NCBI RefSeq assembly: GCF_003344965.1
Contig: NZ_CP031194.1
Span: 6,386,001 to 6,450,000, forward strand
Direction: 5' to 3'
Source of the DNA: Streptomyces paludis
Lineage (GTDB): Bacteria; Actinomycetota; Actinomycetes; Streptomycetales; Streptomycetaceae
DNA: 64,000 nucleotides
Of this stretch, positions 45,967 to 54,543 are shown piece after piece. Under the pieces are notes generated by a model. That model did no database searches. It was given only the letters and a program-made list of their open reading frames with translations, and was not told the DNA's origin. How positions within the stretch are numbered: the first letter of the stretch is position 1; each line of letters starts with the position of its first letter. Position numbers and translations under genes: made by a program.

Positions 45967-47499
45967 ATGATCTCCCATATAGCCCCGCTCCGGGCAGCGC
46001 TGCTCCGGAGCCGACTGCCCGTCTGGCCGATCCCGGTGCTGTGGACCCTGGCGCTCGGCCTGTGGGGACTGTCCCGGGAGCGGAGCCTGTGGCGTGACGA
46101 GGCCGCGACCTGGCAGGTGGCACTGCGCTCCACCGCCGACATCCGGCGCATGCTGGAGCAGGTCGATGTGGTGCACGGGCTCTACTACCTGCTGATACGG
46201 GGGCTCTTCGCCTCCTTCGGGCCCAGCACCACGACGCTGCGGCTGCCCTCCGTACTGGCGATGGCGGTGGCCGCGGCCTGTGTGGCGGTCATCGGCCACC
46301 GGCTGGCCGGGTTCTGGGCGGGGCTGGGCGGCGGGATGGCGTTCGGGCTGCTGCCGGCCGTGCAGTTCTACCTCCAGGAGGGCCGCCCGTACGCGCTGGT
46401 GGCGGCCTGCGCGGGCATCGCGACCCTGCTGCTGGTGAGGGCGCTGGAGGGGCGCGGCGGGGCGGCGCTCTGGGGCGCGTACGGCGCGGTGATCCTGCTG
46501 TCCGGACTGCTGAACTGGCTGTCCCTGATGATCCTGCCCGCCCATCTGGTGACCCTGGTCTGGGCGCGGGCCGGGCGCCGTACGGGCACGCGCTGGGCGG
46601 TGGCCGCGACGGTGGCGGTGGCCGGGGTGCTGCCGCTGATCCTCTTCAGCCGGAGCCAGTCCGAGCAGGTGTCCTGGATACCGCCGCTGACCTGGCACAT
46701 GATGATCGGCCCCGCGGTCCTGCTGGCGATCGGCTGCCTCGGCGCCCTGCTGGACCGGCCCCGCCCGGGCCGGCCACCGGCGGCGGCCGTCGGACTGCCG
46801 CTGCTGGCGGTGCCGCAGCTCGGACTGGCCGGACTCTCGCTGGCGCACCCGCTGTTCGTGGACCGCTATGTGGTGTTCAGCCTGCTGGGTCTGGCCCTGC
46901 TGATCGGTGTGGGACTCGGCGCGGCGGTACGGGCGGCCGGGCCGCGCTTCCCGCGCGCGTCGGTCTGGATCCTTCCCGGGGCGGTCGCCGTGGTGGCGGC
47001 GGCCCTGCTGCCGCATTCGCTGGCCAAGCGGTCCCCGGCGAGCCGGGTGGACGACGTCCTCGCGGTGGCGGCCGACGTACGGCGGCTGAAGGGATCCGGG
47101 GGAGCGGTGGTGTTCGTACCGGCCGCGCGGCGCGACACCCGGTCGGTCTCTCCCGGGGCGTTCGCCGGGCTGCGGGACATCGCCCTGACGCGGAGCCCGG
47201 TGGAGTCCGGGACGCTGAAGGGCGTCGAGGCGGGCCCGGCCGGGATCCGGGACGCGATGCTGGCCCAGCGGCGGATCCTGCTGGTCACGGACGCCCGGGA
47301 GGTGGCGAAGCCGCTGTCGGGGGCGCGCGACCGGACGAAGATCTCCGTACTGCGCGAGCACTTCACGGTGGTGGCGGACGAACAGGTCCGCGGGCGCCGG
47401 GTGACGGTGTACGAGCGGCGCACCCCGCCGCCGCACCGGGAAGCGGCGGCGGGGGCGGGGCAGCGGGGGGTACGGGCCGGGGTCAGTGCCCGGCGATGA
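45967..47499 (+). CDS. Polytopic membrane glycosyltransferase-like protein (GT-C / GT39 type)
   Basis: A 510-residue membrane protein with about ten hydrophobic helices followed by a soluble C-terminal domain of ~130 residues. The first extracytoplasmic loop carries the acidic motif SLWRDEAATWQVALRS and later VDVVHGLYYLLIRG and QEGRPYALVAAC, typical of ArnT/PMT-like GT-C enzymes that use polyprenyl-phosphate sugars outside the membrane. The acceptor is unknown. The ATG at 45967 lacks a strong ribosome site. Its last 17 bases overlap the convergent aztD gene, which is unusual for a pair of unrelated genes and may couple them by transcriptional interference. Confidence 0.82.
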   Translation: MISHIAPLRAALLRSRLPVWPIPVLWTLALGLWGLSRERSLWRDEAATWQVALRSTADIRRMLEQVDVVHGLYYLLIRGLFASFGPSTTTLRLPSVLAMAVAAACVAVIGHRLAGFWAGLGGGMAFGLLPAVQFYLQEGRPYALVAACAGIATLLLVRALEGRGGAALWGAYGAVILLSGLLNWLSLMILPAHLVTLVWARAGRRTGTRWAVAATVAVAGVLPLILFSRSQSEQVSWIPPLTWHMMIGPAVLLAIGCLGALLDRPRPGRPPAAAVGLPLLAVPQLGLAGLSLAHPLFVDRYVVFSLLGLALLIGVGLGAAVRAAGPRFPRASVWILPGAVAVVAAALLPHSLAKRSPASRVDDVLAVAADVRRLKGSGGAVVFVPAARRDTRSVSPGAFAGLRDIALTRSPVESGTLKGVEAGPAGIRDAMLAQRRILLVTDAREVAKPLSGARDRTKISVLREHFTVVADEQVRGRRVTVYERRTPPPHREAAAGAGQRGVRAGVSARR

Positions 47500-48712
47500 C
47501 GCCCGACAGCTCGTTGGTGCTCTTCGGCAGGGTGACGGAGGTGATTTTCTTCCCCGTCTCCAGGTCCAGGGCGTGCAGGGCCTTCTTGCCGGGCTCGGAG
47601 ATGTAGGCGGTGGTGCCGCGGACGAAGAGGGTGGGCCGGGGCTGCTGCCAGTCCAGCGGCTCCTGCCACTCGCCCACGACGGGGATCTTCTTCTCGGTCT
47701 TTCCGGTGTTCTGGTCGATGACGTGGAGAGCGCCGTCGGTGCCGAGGACCAGCGCCTCGCCGTGCGGGCCGCGGGCGAGCGAGCGGAAGGAGTAGCTGGT
47801 GCCCAGGTCCACCAGGCGCAGCTTCTTCTTCGCGGTGTCGATGAGGGAGATACGGGTCGGGCGCTCCAACTCGGCCTCGGGGTCGGTCTTGTAGTCGCCC
47901 AGCAGGACCGGTGAGAGGTCGCTGCCGGCCTGGTTGCCGATACGGCCGTAGTCGTCGGGGGCGTCGATCTTGGTGAACGCGCCGTTCTGGTAGATCAGGA
48001 TGCCGTCCTGGCAGCCGACGGCGACCGCCTCGTTCTTGGCGGCGGCCTCACCGTGCACGCCGGGGCAGTTCTCGTAGCGCGCGATCTCCTTGTCGTTCTT
48101 GTCCAGCACCAGCGCGCCGGTGCGCTTCTCCTCGGTGCCCAGGGTGCTGAGCAGTTCGCCGTTGGCCAGTTCGATGGCGACGCCGTGGTGTGCCTCGGCC
48201 GAGGTGTAGGTGCGGCCTTCCGGCTTCTCGCCGCCGCTCAGCGCGGCCGGGTCGAAGACGTTGACCTCTCCGGTGCCGTCGGTGAAGAGCGCGGTCCGGC
48301 CCGCGTGACGTACGACATGGCCGGGCTTGGCGCCCTTGTACTCGATACCGGTGAGGGCCTGGGCGGTGGCGTTCAGGACGCGGAAGCCGGTGTCCGTGGA
48401 GACGATGACATGGTCCTTGTCACCGGCGGCGTTGACCCGGTTGAAGCCGGGAAGTGCGAGGGTCCCGGCCGTTTCGAGGCTCTCGCCGTCCAGGATGTAC
48501 AGGCCGCCGTCGAAGGTGACGACCAGCGGGTCCTTGACCGCCGCGGCGGGTGTCGCGGTCGCGGTGGCATCGGCCTTGGCGCCGGAGGCGGAGGAGGCCG
48601 CGGAGGAGGAGTCCTCTCCTCCGCAGGCGGTCAGTACGGTGGACACCGCCAGGGCGAGTGCCGTGCCCGTGACGGCTCTGCGGCGTATCGACGTGTTCAT
48701 GGGTGCGTTCAT
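47483..48712 (-). CDS. aztD: Zinc metallochaperone AztD, lipoprotein
   Basis: A 409-residue exported protein with a beta-propeller fold of the AztD family. AztD proteins hold zinc outside the membrane and pass it to the binding protein AztC. The signal peptide ends in lipobox LTAC near residue 30. After a Ser/Ala linker the propeller repeats begin (DPLVVTFDGGLYILDGESLETAGTLALPGFNRVNAAGDKDHVIVST-like strand pairs). The segments EAHHGVAIELANG and CPGVHGEAAA supply histidines that may bind metal. ATG 48712 or the in-frame ATG 48700 may be used; AAAGGAAA precedes the first. It follows aztC after 77 bases and is the last gene of the azt operon on this strand. Confidence 0.87.
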   Translation of the reverse strand: MNAPMNTSIRRRAVTGTALALAVSTVLTACGGEDSSSAASSASGAKADATATATPAAAVKDPLVVTFDGGLYILDGESLETAGTLALPGFNRVNAAGDKDHVIVSTDTGFRVLNATAQALTGIEYKGAKPGHVVRHAGRTALFTDGTGEVNVFDPAALSGGEKPEGRTYTSAEAHHGVAIELANGELLSTLGTEEKRTGALVLDKNDKEIARYENCPGVHGEAAAKNEAVAVGCQDGILIYQNGAFTKIDAPDDYGRIGNQAGSDLSPVLLGDYKTDPEAELERPTRISLIDTAKKKLRLVDLGTSYSFRSLARGPHGEALVLGTDGALHVIDQNTGKTEKKIPVVGEWQEPLDWQQPRPTLFVRGTTAYISEPGKKALHALDLETGKKITSVTLPKSTNELSGVIAGH

Positions 48713-48789
48713 TGGTGTGTTTCCTTTCCGCGCCGCTCGGTGGCGGCATGGGGGTGTGTGATGTGCGGGGAAAGCAGGAGACAGGTCGG

Positions 48790-49776
48790 TCAGTCGCCGG
48801 TGAGGCCGCCCGTCATGGCGGTGGTGTTGGCGCGCATCATCCGCAGGTACGTGTCCGCGCCCCCGCCCTCGGCGGTCAGCGACTCCGAGTGGAGCGCGAC
48901 GACCCGGACCCGGCCGCCCAGCTCCGTACGCAGCACCTCGGCGAGCCGCCTGGGCTGGGAGGAGTCCGCGAAGACGGTGCGTACGCCCGCCTGTTCCATC
49001 GCCTCGGTGAGTGAGCGGAGGTCCGAGGAGCTGGGGGAGGCCAGTGTGGTGCCGCTGGGGATGACCGCGCCGATCACCCGGAGGCCGAAGCGTTCTGCGA
49101 GATAGCCGAAGACATGGTGGTTGGTGACCAGGGCCCGCCGGTCCTCGGGAACGCGGCCGAAGGATTTCTCCATCCAGGCGGTGAGGTCCGTGAGTTCACC
49201 GGTGTAGCGGGCGGCGTTGGCGCGTATCGCGTCGGCGTCCACGCCGTCGACATGCTCGATGACCTGGTCGGCTATCAGGCCGACGGCCTTGCGCACCCGG
49301 TCCGGGTCGGTCCAGAAGTGCGGGTCGGGCTGTCCTGCCTCTCCGCCGGGGCCGCCGTCGTCGGCCGTGCGGAAGGTGAGCGGGTCGGCCGCCTCACCGG
49401 CCGCGAAGGTGGCGACACCGGACGCGCGGGCGGCGGCCACATGCCGCAGGACGTTCTCCTCCAGCCCCAGGCCGTTGTGGACGACCAGACCGGCCCGCTC
49501 CAACTGGGCGGCCTGCACCGCCGAGAGGCCGAAGGAGTGCGGATCGGCGTTGGGCTTCATCAGCACCGTGACCTCCGCCTGGTCGCCGACGATCTCCCGG
49601 GTGATGTCGCCGAGGATGTTGGTCGTCACGACGATGTCGGACCGGCCGTGCTCGGTGGCGCAGGCGGTGGCGGTGGCGGCCGTGACAAGGGTGAGCAGGG
49701 CGAGCAGTACGGGAAACGGGCCGCGCACCCGCGCCGGGCCCGCTGCCGCGCGCCGTCTCGCCCCGGTCCGGCTCAT
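48790..49776 (-). CDS. aztC: Zinc ABC transporter substrate-binding protein AztC
   Basis: A 328-residue cluster A-I metal-binding protein. The N-terminus has a signal sequence with a possible lipobox ending at Cys 39. Metal ligands typical of ZnuA-like proteins are seen: His 80 (ADPHSF), His 153 (DPHFW), His 220/221 (NHHVFGY) and Asp 271 (FADSSQ). The long His-rich loop of ZnuA is absent; that is usual for AztC, which receives zinc from AztD instead. The start overlaps the stop of the aztD-like pseudogene (ATGA). Confidence 0.93.
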   Translation of the reverse strand: MSRTGARRRAAAGPARVRGPFPVLLALLTLVTAATATACATEHGRSDIVVTTNILGDITREIVGDQAEVTVLMKPNADPHSFGLSAVQAAQLERAGLVVHNGLGLEENVLRHVAAARASGVATFAAGEAADPLTFRTADDGGPGGEAGQPDPHFWTDPDRVRKAVGLIADQVIEHVDGVDADAIRANAARYTGELTDLTAWMEKSFGRVPEDRRALVTNHHVFGYLAERFGLRVIGAVIPSGTTLASPSSSDLRSLTEAMEQAGVRTVFADSSQPRRLAEVLRTELGGRVRVVALHSESLTAEGGGADTYLRMMRANTTAMTGGLTGD

Positions 49777-51011
49777 CGGCCGGTCTCCGCCATGAGGACC
49801 GGCTTGACGGCCAGGTCGAAGGAGCGCGCGATGCGCAGACCGTCGTTGTAGTCGATTTCGAACACCTTCTTGCCCTCGGGGTCGTTGACATAGGCGCGGC
49901 CGCGGTCCACCTCGATGACGGGAGCGCCGCCGTCGGCCCCGGCCCGGACCTCCCCGGTCAGCAGCGGCTCCGTCCGCGCGGTCCGCTCCCCGGTGGCGAT
50001 GTCGTAGCCGTACAGCGAGCCGTCGGTCTCCAGCACGAGCAGCGGGGAGCCTTCTCCGGCGGTGTTGGCCGCGACGACCGGACCGGTCTCCACCCGGGTC
50101 CAGCGCCGCTCGGCGGCGTCGAGGACCCAGACGGCGCTGTCTCCGGCCGGGGCGGTGAGGGTGTCGCTGCCGGGGCGCCGGTGGAAGGCGGTGGCCCGTT
50201 CCCCCGCCGGTACGTCCTGTCCGTAGGGGATCTTCTCGGCGGTGAACGCGCCGTCGCGCGCCCGGACGAGCAGCGCGCCGTCGGCGCAGCCGAGGACCAC
50301 GCCGCGCCGGGTGACGGCGTCTCCCCGCGGCGCCTCGCACTCCGCGTCCGGGGAGGCGACGCGCTTTCCCGCGCGGTCGAGGACGACGAGTGCGGGGGCG
50401 CCGCCCTCGTCCACAAAGGCGAGCAGATGCTCCGCGTACGGCACGACGGCGCCGGTGTAGGTGCCCGGCAGCGTCCGTGGGGGCGTGACCGTGCCCTTCT
50501 CCAGTGCGGTGCGGTCGTGGAGGGCGGCGCGCCCGCTCCCGTCGGTCACCGCGGTCACGGCGATATCGGCGCGGACCAGCGCCCGGCCGTCCACGGGGAG
50601 CGGGCCCACGTCCCGTATCGCCGCGCTGTAGTAGTGGACATGGTCGCCGTGGTCGACCATCCACGCGCCGCTGTCGAGCACATGGGTGCCGCCGGGCGCG
50701 TGGAGCTAGCCGAACCTGCCGTCCGTCGTCAGCCGTACGGCGCCCTTCACCGGCGCTGTCCGGTGCGTCGTGCCGGTGATGAGGTCGAGGACCGCGCTGT
50801 CTCCGCTGCCGGGGTCGTTGAGGAGGAGCCGGGACCGCTGCTCGGCGGACTCCTGGGCTCCCTCGACATAACCGTGCGCAGCGGCGGAGGAGGATCCGGG
50901 CGAGCCCGCCGCGGAGCCGTCGCCCTGGTCCGCGGAGCAGCCCGTGGCGAGCAGCGCGGCGAGGACCAGGGCGGCCGACACCTGCGAAGTAACGTTTCTG
51001 CGGAGGGTCAT
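49773..51011 (-). pseudogene. aztD: Second aztD gene interrupted by one in-frame TAG
   Basis: Both halves lie in the same frame. The N-terminal half (51011-50709) has a lipoprotein signal (LLATGC), a linker and RLTTDGRFG. The TAG stop is at 50708-50706. The C-terminal half continues at once with LHAPGGTHVLDSGAWMVDHGDHVHYY and runs through AztD propeller repeats to the end. A single base change of a Tyr codon to TAG explains the break; no frameshift is needed. If readthrough or a sequencing error is excluded, this is a fresh nonsense pseudogene of a 412-residue zinc chaperone. The histidine cluster HGDHVHYY, likely zinc-binding, falls after the stop. Gene overlaps on both sides (ATGA with aztB upstream and aztC downstream) show it was a normal operon member. 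Confidence 0.85.
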
Positions 51012-51910
51012 GACGTATGCCTCGGGCTTCCTTCGGCCGGCGCGGGTACGGCCGGTACGGCTGGTACGGAGGGACGCGCGGGGGCATGGCCCGCCCGGCG
51101 CCGGAGCAGCCCGGACAGCGCGTGGGAGAGGAAGAACAGGCTCACCGCGAGGGCGGCGACGGTCGCCCCGGCGGCGGTGCTCAGATGCCAGGACAGCAGC
51201 AGGCCGCCGAATGTGGCCGCCGCGCCGATCAGGGCGGCGAGCACCATGACCCCGCGCACACTCCGCACCCAGGGCAGCGCTGCGGCCGGTGGCGCGATGA
51301 GCAGCCCGAGGACGAGCAGCGTGCCCACGATGTGGAACGAGGCGACGATCGCCAGCCCGAGCAGTCCGAGCAGCACCGCGTGGGCCAGCCGGGGCCGCAG
51401 CCCCAGGGTCCGGGCCTTGCGCGGGTCGAACGCCAGGGCCAGGAAGGCGCGGTGCCCGAGGACCGACACGGCCAGCGCCGCGCACAGCGCCACCGCGAGC
51501 ACGGTCAGGTCCCGCTGGGTGACGGCGAGGACATCACCGAAGAGAAAGCCGGTCAGGTCGACCGCGAAGGACTGCGACCGCGACACGATGATCACTCCGA
51601 GCGAGAGCATGCCGACGAACAGCAGCCCGATGCCGGTGTCCTGGGAGAGCCGCGCCGTCCGGCCGAGCGCGGTGACTCCGGCGGTCATGACGGCGGCGCT
51701 GGCCACCGCGCCCACCATGAGGTTCCCGCCCAGCAGCGCGGCGAGCGCGACACCCGGCAGCAGCCCGTGGGACATGGCGTCGCCGAGGAAGGCCATCCCT
51801 CGCAGCACCACCCAGGTGCCCGCCGGAGCGCAGATCGCGGACACGAGCATCCCGCCCCACAGAGCCCGCTGCACGAAGGTCACTTCGAACGGGGTCGTCA
51901 ACCATTCCAT
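51008..51910 (-). CDS. aztB: Zinc ABC transporter permease AztB
   Basis: A 300-residue ABC-3 family metal permease with about eight membrane helices. It starts EWLTTPFEVTFVQRALWGGMLVSAICAPAGTWVVLRGMAFLGDAMSHG, where the DAMSHG segment is the family hallmark. The coupling region LALAFDPRKARTLGLRP and the late HIVGTLLVLGLLIAPPAAA helix follow. The start codon has no ribosome site and lies close behind a -10-like sequence, so a leaderless mRNA is possible. It is divergent from aztA by only 24 bases. Confidence 0.93.
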   Translation of the reverse strand: MEWLTTPFEVTFVQRALWGGMLVSAICAPAGTWVVLRGMAFLGDAMSHGLLPGVALAALLGGNLMVGAVASAAVMTAGVTALGRTARLSQDTGIGLLFVGMLSLGVIIVSRSQSFAVDLTGFLFGDVLAVTQRDLTVLAVALCAALAVSVLGHRAFLALAFDPRKARTLGLRPRLAHAVLLGLLGLAIVASFHIVGTLLVLGLLIAPPAAALPWVRSVRGVMVLAALIGAAATFGGLLLSWHLSTAAGATVAALAVSLFFLSHALSGLLRRRAGHAPARPSVPAVPAVPAPAEGSPRHTS

Positions 51911-51921
51911 GACCGAGACAC

Positions 51922-51941
51922 TACAATGAAAATCATGTTCA
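51922..51941. promoter_or_regulatory. Divergent azt promoter with Zur box
   Basis: TACAAT (51922-51927) is a near-consensus -10 box for aztA. It is overlapped by TGAAAATCATGTTCA (51927-51941), which matches 13 of 15 positions of the Streptomyces Zur consensus TGAAAATGATTTTCA. The Zur repressor with zinc would cover the aztA start point and also the region upstream of aztB. Zinc repression of both arms is inferred. Confidence 0.75.
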
Positions 51942-52672
51942 AAAAACCTCGGTCCTCGCCCGCCCCCGCCCCGGACCGGACCGCGCGCATCCACTTCTCC
52001 GGTCTGTGCGCCGGCTATCCGGGCCGTCCCGTGCTGAGCGAAGTCGGCGCGCGGATACCGAAGTCGGCCACGACGGCGCTCGTCGGGCCGAACGGCAGCG
52101 GCAAGTCCACCCTGCTCGGGGTGCTCGCCGGGGTGATCCCCCCGACAGCCGGCCATCTCCAGCACCACGGCGGCCGGCCACCCGCGTTCGTACCGCAGCG
52201 CGGAGCCGTCGGCGACACCCTGCCGCTCACCGTGCGGCAGACCGTGGAGATGGGACGCTGGGGCGAGCGCGGGCCGTGGCGCCGGCTGACCCGCCGGGAC
52301 CACGCGACCGTGGACGCGGCGCTCGACCGGCTCGCCATCGGTGACCTCGCCCCACGCCAGCTGGGCGAGCTGTCGGGCGGCCAGCGCCAACGCGCCCTCA
52401 TCGCCCAGGGGTTGGCGCAGGAGTCGGACCTGCTGCTCCTCGACGAGCCGACCACGGGCCTGGATCCCGAGGCGAGGGAGCGGATCGGGGCGCTGCTGAC
52501 GGCGCTCGTCGCCGAGGGGGTGACGGTCGTGCAGGCCACCCACGACCTGGAGGCCGCGCGCGCCGCGGACGCGTGCCTCCTGCTCCAGGACGGCCGCCTC
52601 GCCGGACGGGGGCGTCCGGACGAGGTCCTCACCACGGCGGCCCTGGCCCGCGTGTGGCAGTCGCCGCGCTGA
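51935..52672 (+). CDS. aztA: Zinc ABC transporter ATPase AztA
   Basis: A 245-residue ATPase: Walker A GPNGSGKST (residues 51-59), signature LSGGQRQR, Walker B LLLLDEPTTGLD and the switch His in ATHDLEAA. ATG 51935 was chosen over ATG 51926 because the -10 box TACAAT overlaps the upstream codon; transcription would begin at about 51934-51935, so the mRNA is probably leaderless. The reading frame is open far upstream (to 51017), but that part is antisense to aztB. It energises the AztB permease. Confidence 0.9.
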   Translation: MFKKPRSSPAPAPDRTARIHFSGLCAGYPGRPVLSEVGARIPKSATTALVGPNGSGKSTLLGVLAGVIPPTAGHLQHHGGRPPAFVPQRGAVGDTLPLTVRQTVEMGRWGERGPWRRLTRRDHATVDAALDRLAIGDLAPRQLGELSGGQRQRALIAQGLAQESDLLLLDEPTTGLDPEARERIGALLTALVAEGVTVVQATHDLEAARAADACLLLQDGRLAGRGRPDEVLTTAALARVWQSPR

Positions 52673-52687
52673 GCGCCGGCCCCGGGG

Positions 52688-54352
52688 TCAGCGGCGCGAG
52701 GCCGCGGCGAGCCTCCGGTGCGGGTCGAGAAGCCTGTTCGCCGGTTCCAGCGAGATCGGGTTCGGCTCGGCGCGGGCCGCGCAGTCGGCGCGTCGTACCG
52801 GAGCCCGTCCGCTCAGCAGATAGTCCTCCAGATAGCGGTCGACACAGGTGTTGCCGCCGCCCGCGACCCCGTGCGTGCCCGCGTTCCGCTCGGTCACCAG
52901 CACCGCCCCCGGCAGCCGCCGCTGCAACTCCAGCGCGCCCGCGTACGGGGTCGCCGCGTCCCGTTCGGCGGCCAGGATCAGCGTCGGGGGCAGTTCGCCC
53001 GGCCGGGTGCCGACATCGAGCGGGGTCTGCCGGGGCGCCGGCCAGTAGGCGCACGGCAGATTCATGAAGGCGTTGTCCCACGTCTCGAAGGGCGCGGTAC
53101 GGGCCAGTTCGGTGTTGTCGTGGTCCCAGACGCTCCAGTCCGTCGGCCACGGCGCGTCATTGCACTCGACGGCCGTGTAGACCGCGTTGCCGTTCTCGCT
53201 GTCGGCGGCGGCCTCGGGGTGTGCGGTGGCCTGCTCGATCAGCGGCTTGGGGTTGCCCTTGACGTACTCGGAGAGCGCCGTGGCGCGCAGGGCCCAGTAG
53301 TCGTCGTAGTAACCGGCCGACAGCATCGCGCCCTGGAGCTGACCGGGCCCGACCGTGCCGCCGGCCGGCTCACGGGTGACCCCGGCGCGCACCTTCTCGT
53401 AGCTCTTCCGCACCTCTTCGATGTCGGTGCCCAGGTGGTACGCCTTGTCGTGTCTGGCGACCCAGGCCAGGAAGTCCGTCCAGCGCCGCTCGAACGCGGC
53501 CGACTGGTCGAGGTTGTTGCGGTACCAGATCCGCTCCGGATCCGGGTTGACCGCCGAGTCGAAGACCATCCGGCGGACATGGGACGGGAAGAGCGTCGCG
53601 TACAGCGCGCCGAAGTACGTGCCGTACGACGCGCCCATGAACGTCAGCTTCGGCTCGCCGAGAGCGGCGCGCAGCACATCGAGATCCCGGGCGTTGTTCA
53701 GCGAGGTGAGGTGCGCCAGCTTGTCCCCGCCGCGGTCGGCGCAGCTCCGCGCGTACGCCTGGGCCTCCGCGATCCGCTCGCGCTTGTACGACTCGGAGGG
53801 GTGGACGGGGGACGGGGTGGGGCCCTTCAGGGAGTCCGCCGGGTCCGTGCAGGACAGCGGCGCCGAACGGCCCACCCCCCGGGGCGCGTAGCCGACGATG
53901 TCGTACGCGGCGGCGATCCGCTTCCACTCGGGCAGTGCGGCGGCCATCGGGAAGTACATGCTGGAGGCGCCCGGGCCACCGGGGTTGAAGACCAGCGCGC
54001 CCTGCCGCCGGTCCGCCGGCCCGCTCGCCGCGGCACGGCTGACGGTCAGGGAGATCGTCCGGCCGTCGGGCGCCGCGTAGTCGAGGGGGACCTCTACCGT
54101 GCCGCAGGCGATGGGGGCGGGCAGCGACTCGGCCTCCGGACAGGCGCCGAACGCGATCCCGGCCGCGGCGGCCCGCTCGGCCGCGCGCGCCACCCCCCGG
54201 GTCTCGGCGGCCCGGGCCCGCGCGGCGGCGACCGGGTCCGTACCGGACCCGGACCCGGCCGCGACCGCGCCGTTCGCGGGGGCGGCGACGAGCGCCGACA
54301 GGACCAGGGAGCCGAGGGCGGTCAGCGTCCCGCACTTCACTACTGCTCTCAT
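52688..54352 (-). CDS. Secreted alpha/beta hydrolase, tripeptidyl-aminopeptidase (Tap/Slp) type
   Basis: A 554-residue exported serine hydrolase of peptidase family S33. An Ala-rich signal peptide spans about residues 1-32. The fold shows the oxyanion segment LVFNPGGPGASSMYF, the nucleophile elbow in FMGASYGTYFGALYA, the catalytic Asp in LILAAERDAATPYAGA and the His in NAGTHGVAGGGNTC. The C-terminal TAP-like domain is present. Such enzymes in Streptomyces remove tripeptides from secreted proproteins or substrates. ATG 54352 has GGAGGG six bases upstream. Confidence 0.92.
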   Translation of the reverse strand: MRAVVKCGTLTALGSLVLSALVAAPANGAVAAGSGSGTDPVAAARARAAETRGVARAAERAAAAGIAFGACPEAESLPAPIACGTVEVPLDYAAPDGRTISLTVSRAAASGPADRRQGALVFNPGGPGASSMYFPMAAALPEWKRIAAAYDIVGYAPRGVGRSAPLSCTDPADSLKGPTPSPVHPSESYKRERIAEAQAYARSCADRGGDKLAHLTSLNNARDLDVLRAALGEPKLTFMGASYGTYFGALYATLFPSHVRRMVFDSAVNPDPERIWYRNNLDQSAAFERRWTDFLAWVARHDKAYHLGTDIEEVRKSYEKVRAGVTREPAGGTVGPGQLQGAMLSAGYYDDYWALRATALSEYVKGNPKPLIEQATAHPEAAADSENGNAVYTAVECNDAPWPTDWSVWDHDNTELARTAPFETWDNAFMNLPCAYWPAPRQTPLDVGTRPGELPPTLILAAERDAATPYAGALELQRRLPGAVLVTERNAGTHGVAGGGNTCVDRYLEDYLLSGRAPVRRADCAARAEPNPISLEPANRLLDPHRRLAAASRR

Positions 54353-54543
54353 CGCGTTCCCTCCGTGCGTGCGGCTGTGGGATCAACCGCCGGACCGAGA
54401 GAACGCGGCGCCGCCCGGACGACGCAAGGACCACCGGACGGTGTCGGCACCAATGACCCCGATGCGCCCCGCGTCCACGCCCCACGCGCCGGGACAGGGC
54501 GGGTGACGGACCGGCAGGAGGGGTGACGGACCGCCGGAACGCG

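Noticed and set aside
51017..51934. In-frame extension of aztA far upstream
   Set aside because: It is antisense to aztB and not homologous to ABC ATPases; the promoter and Zur box lie at its end.
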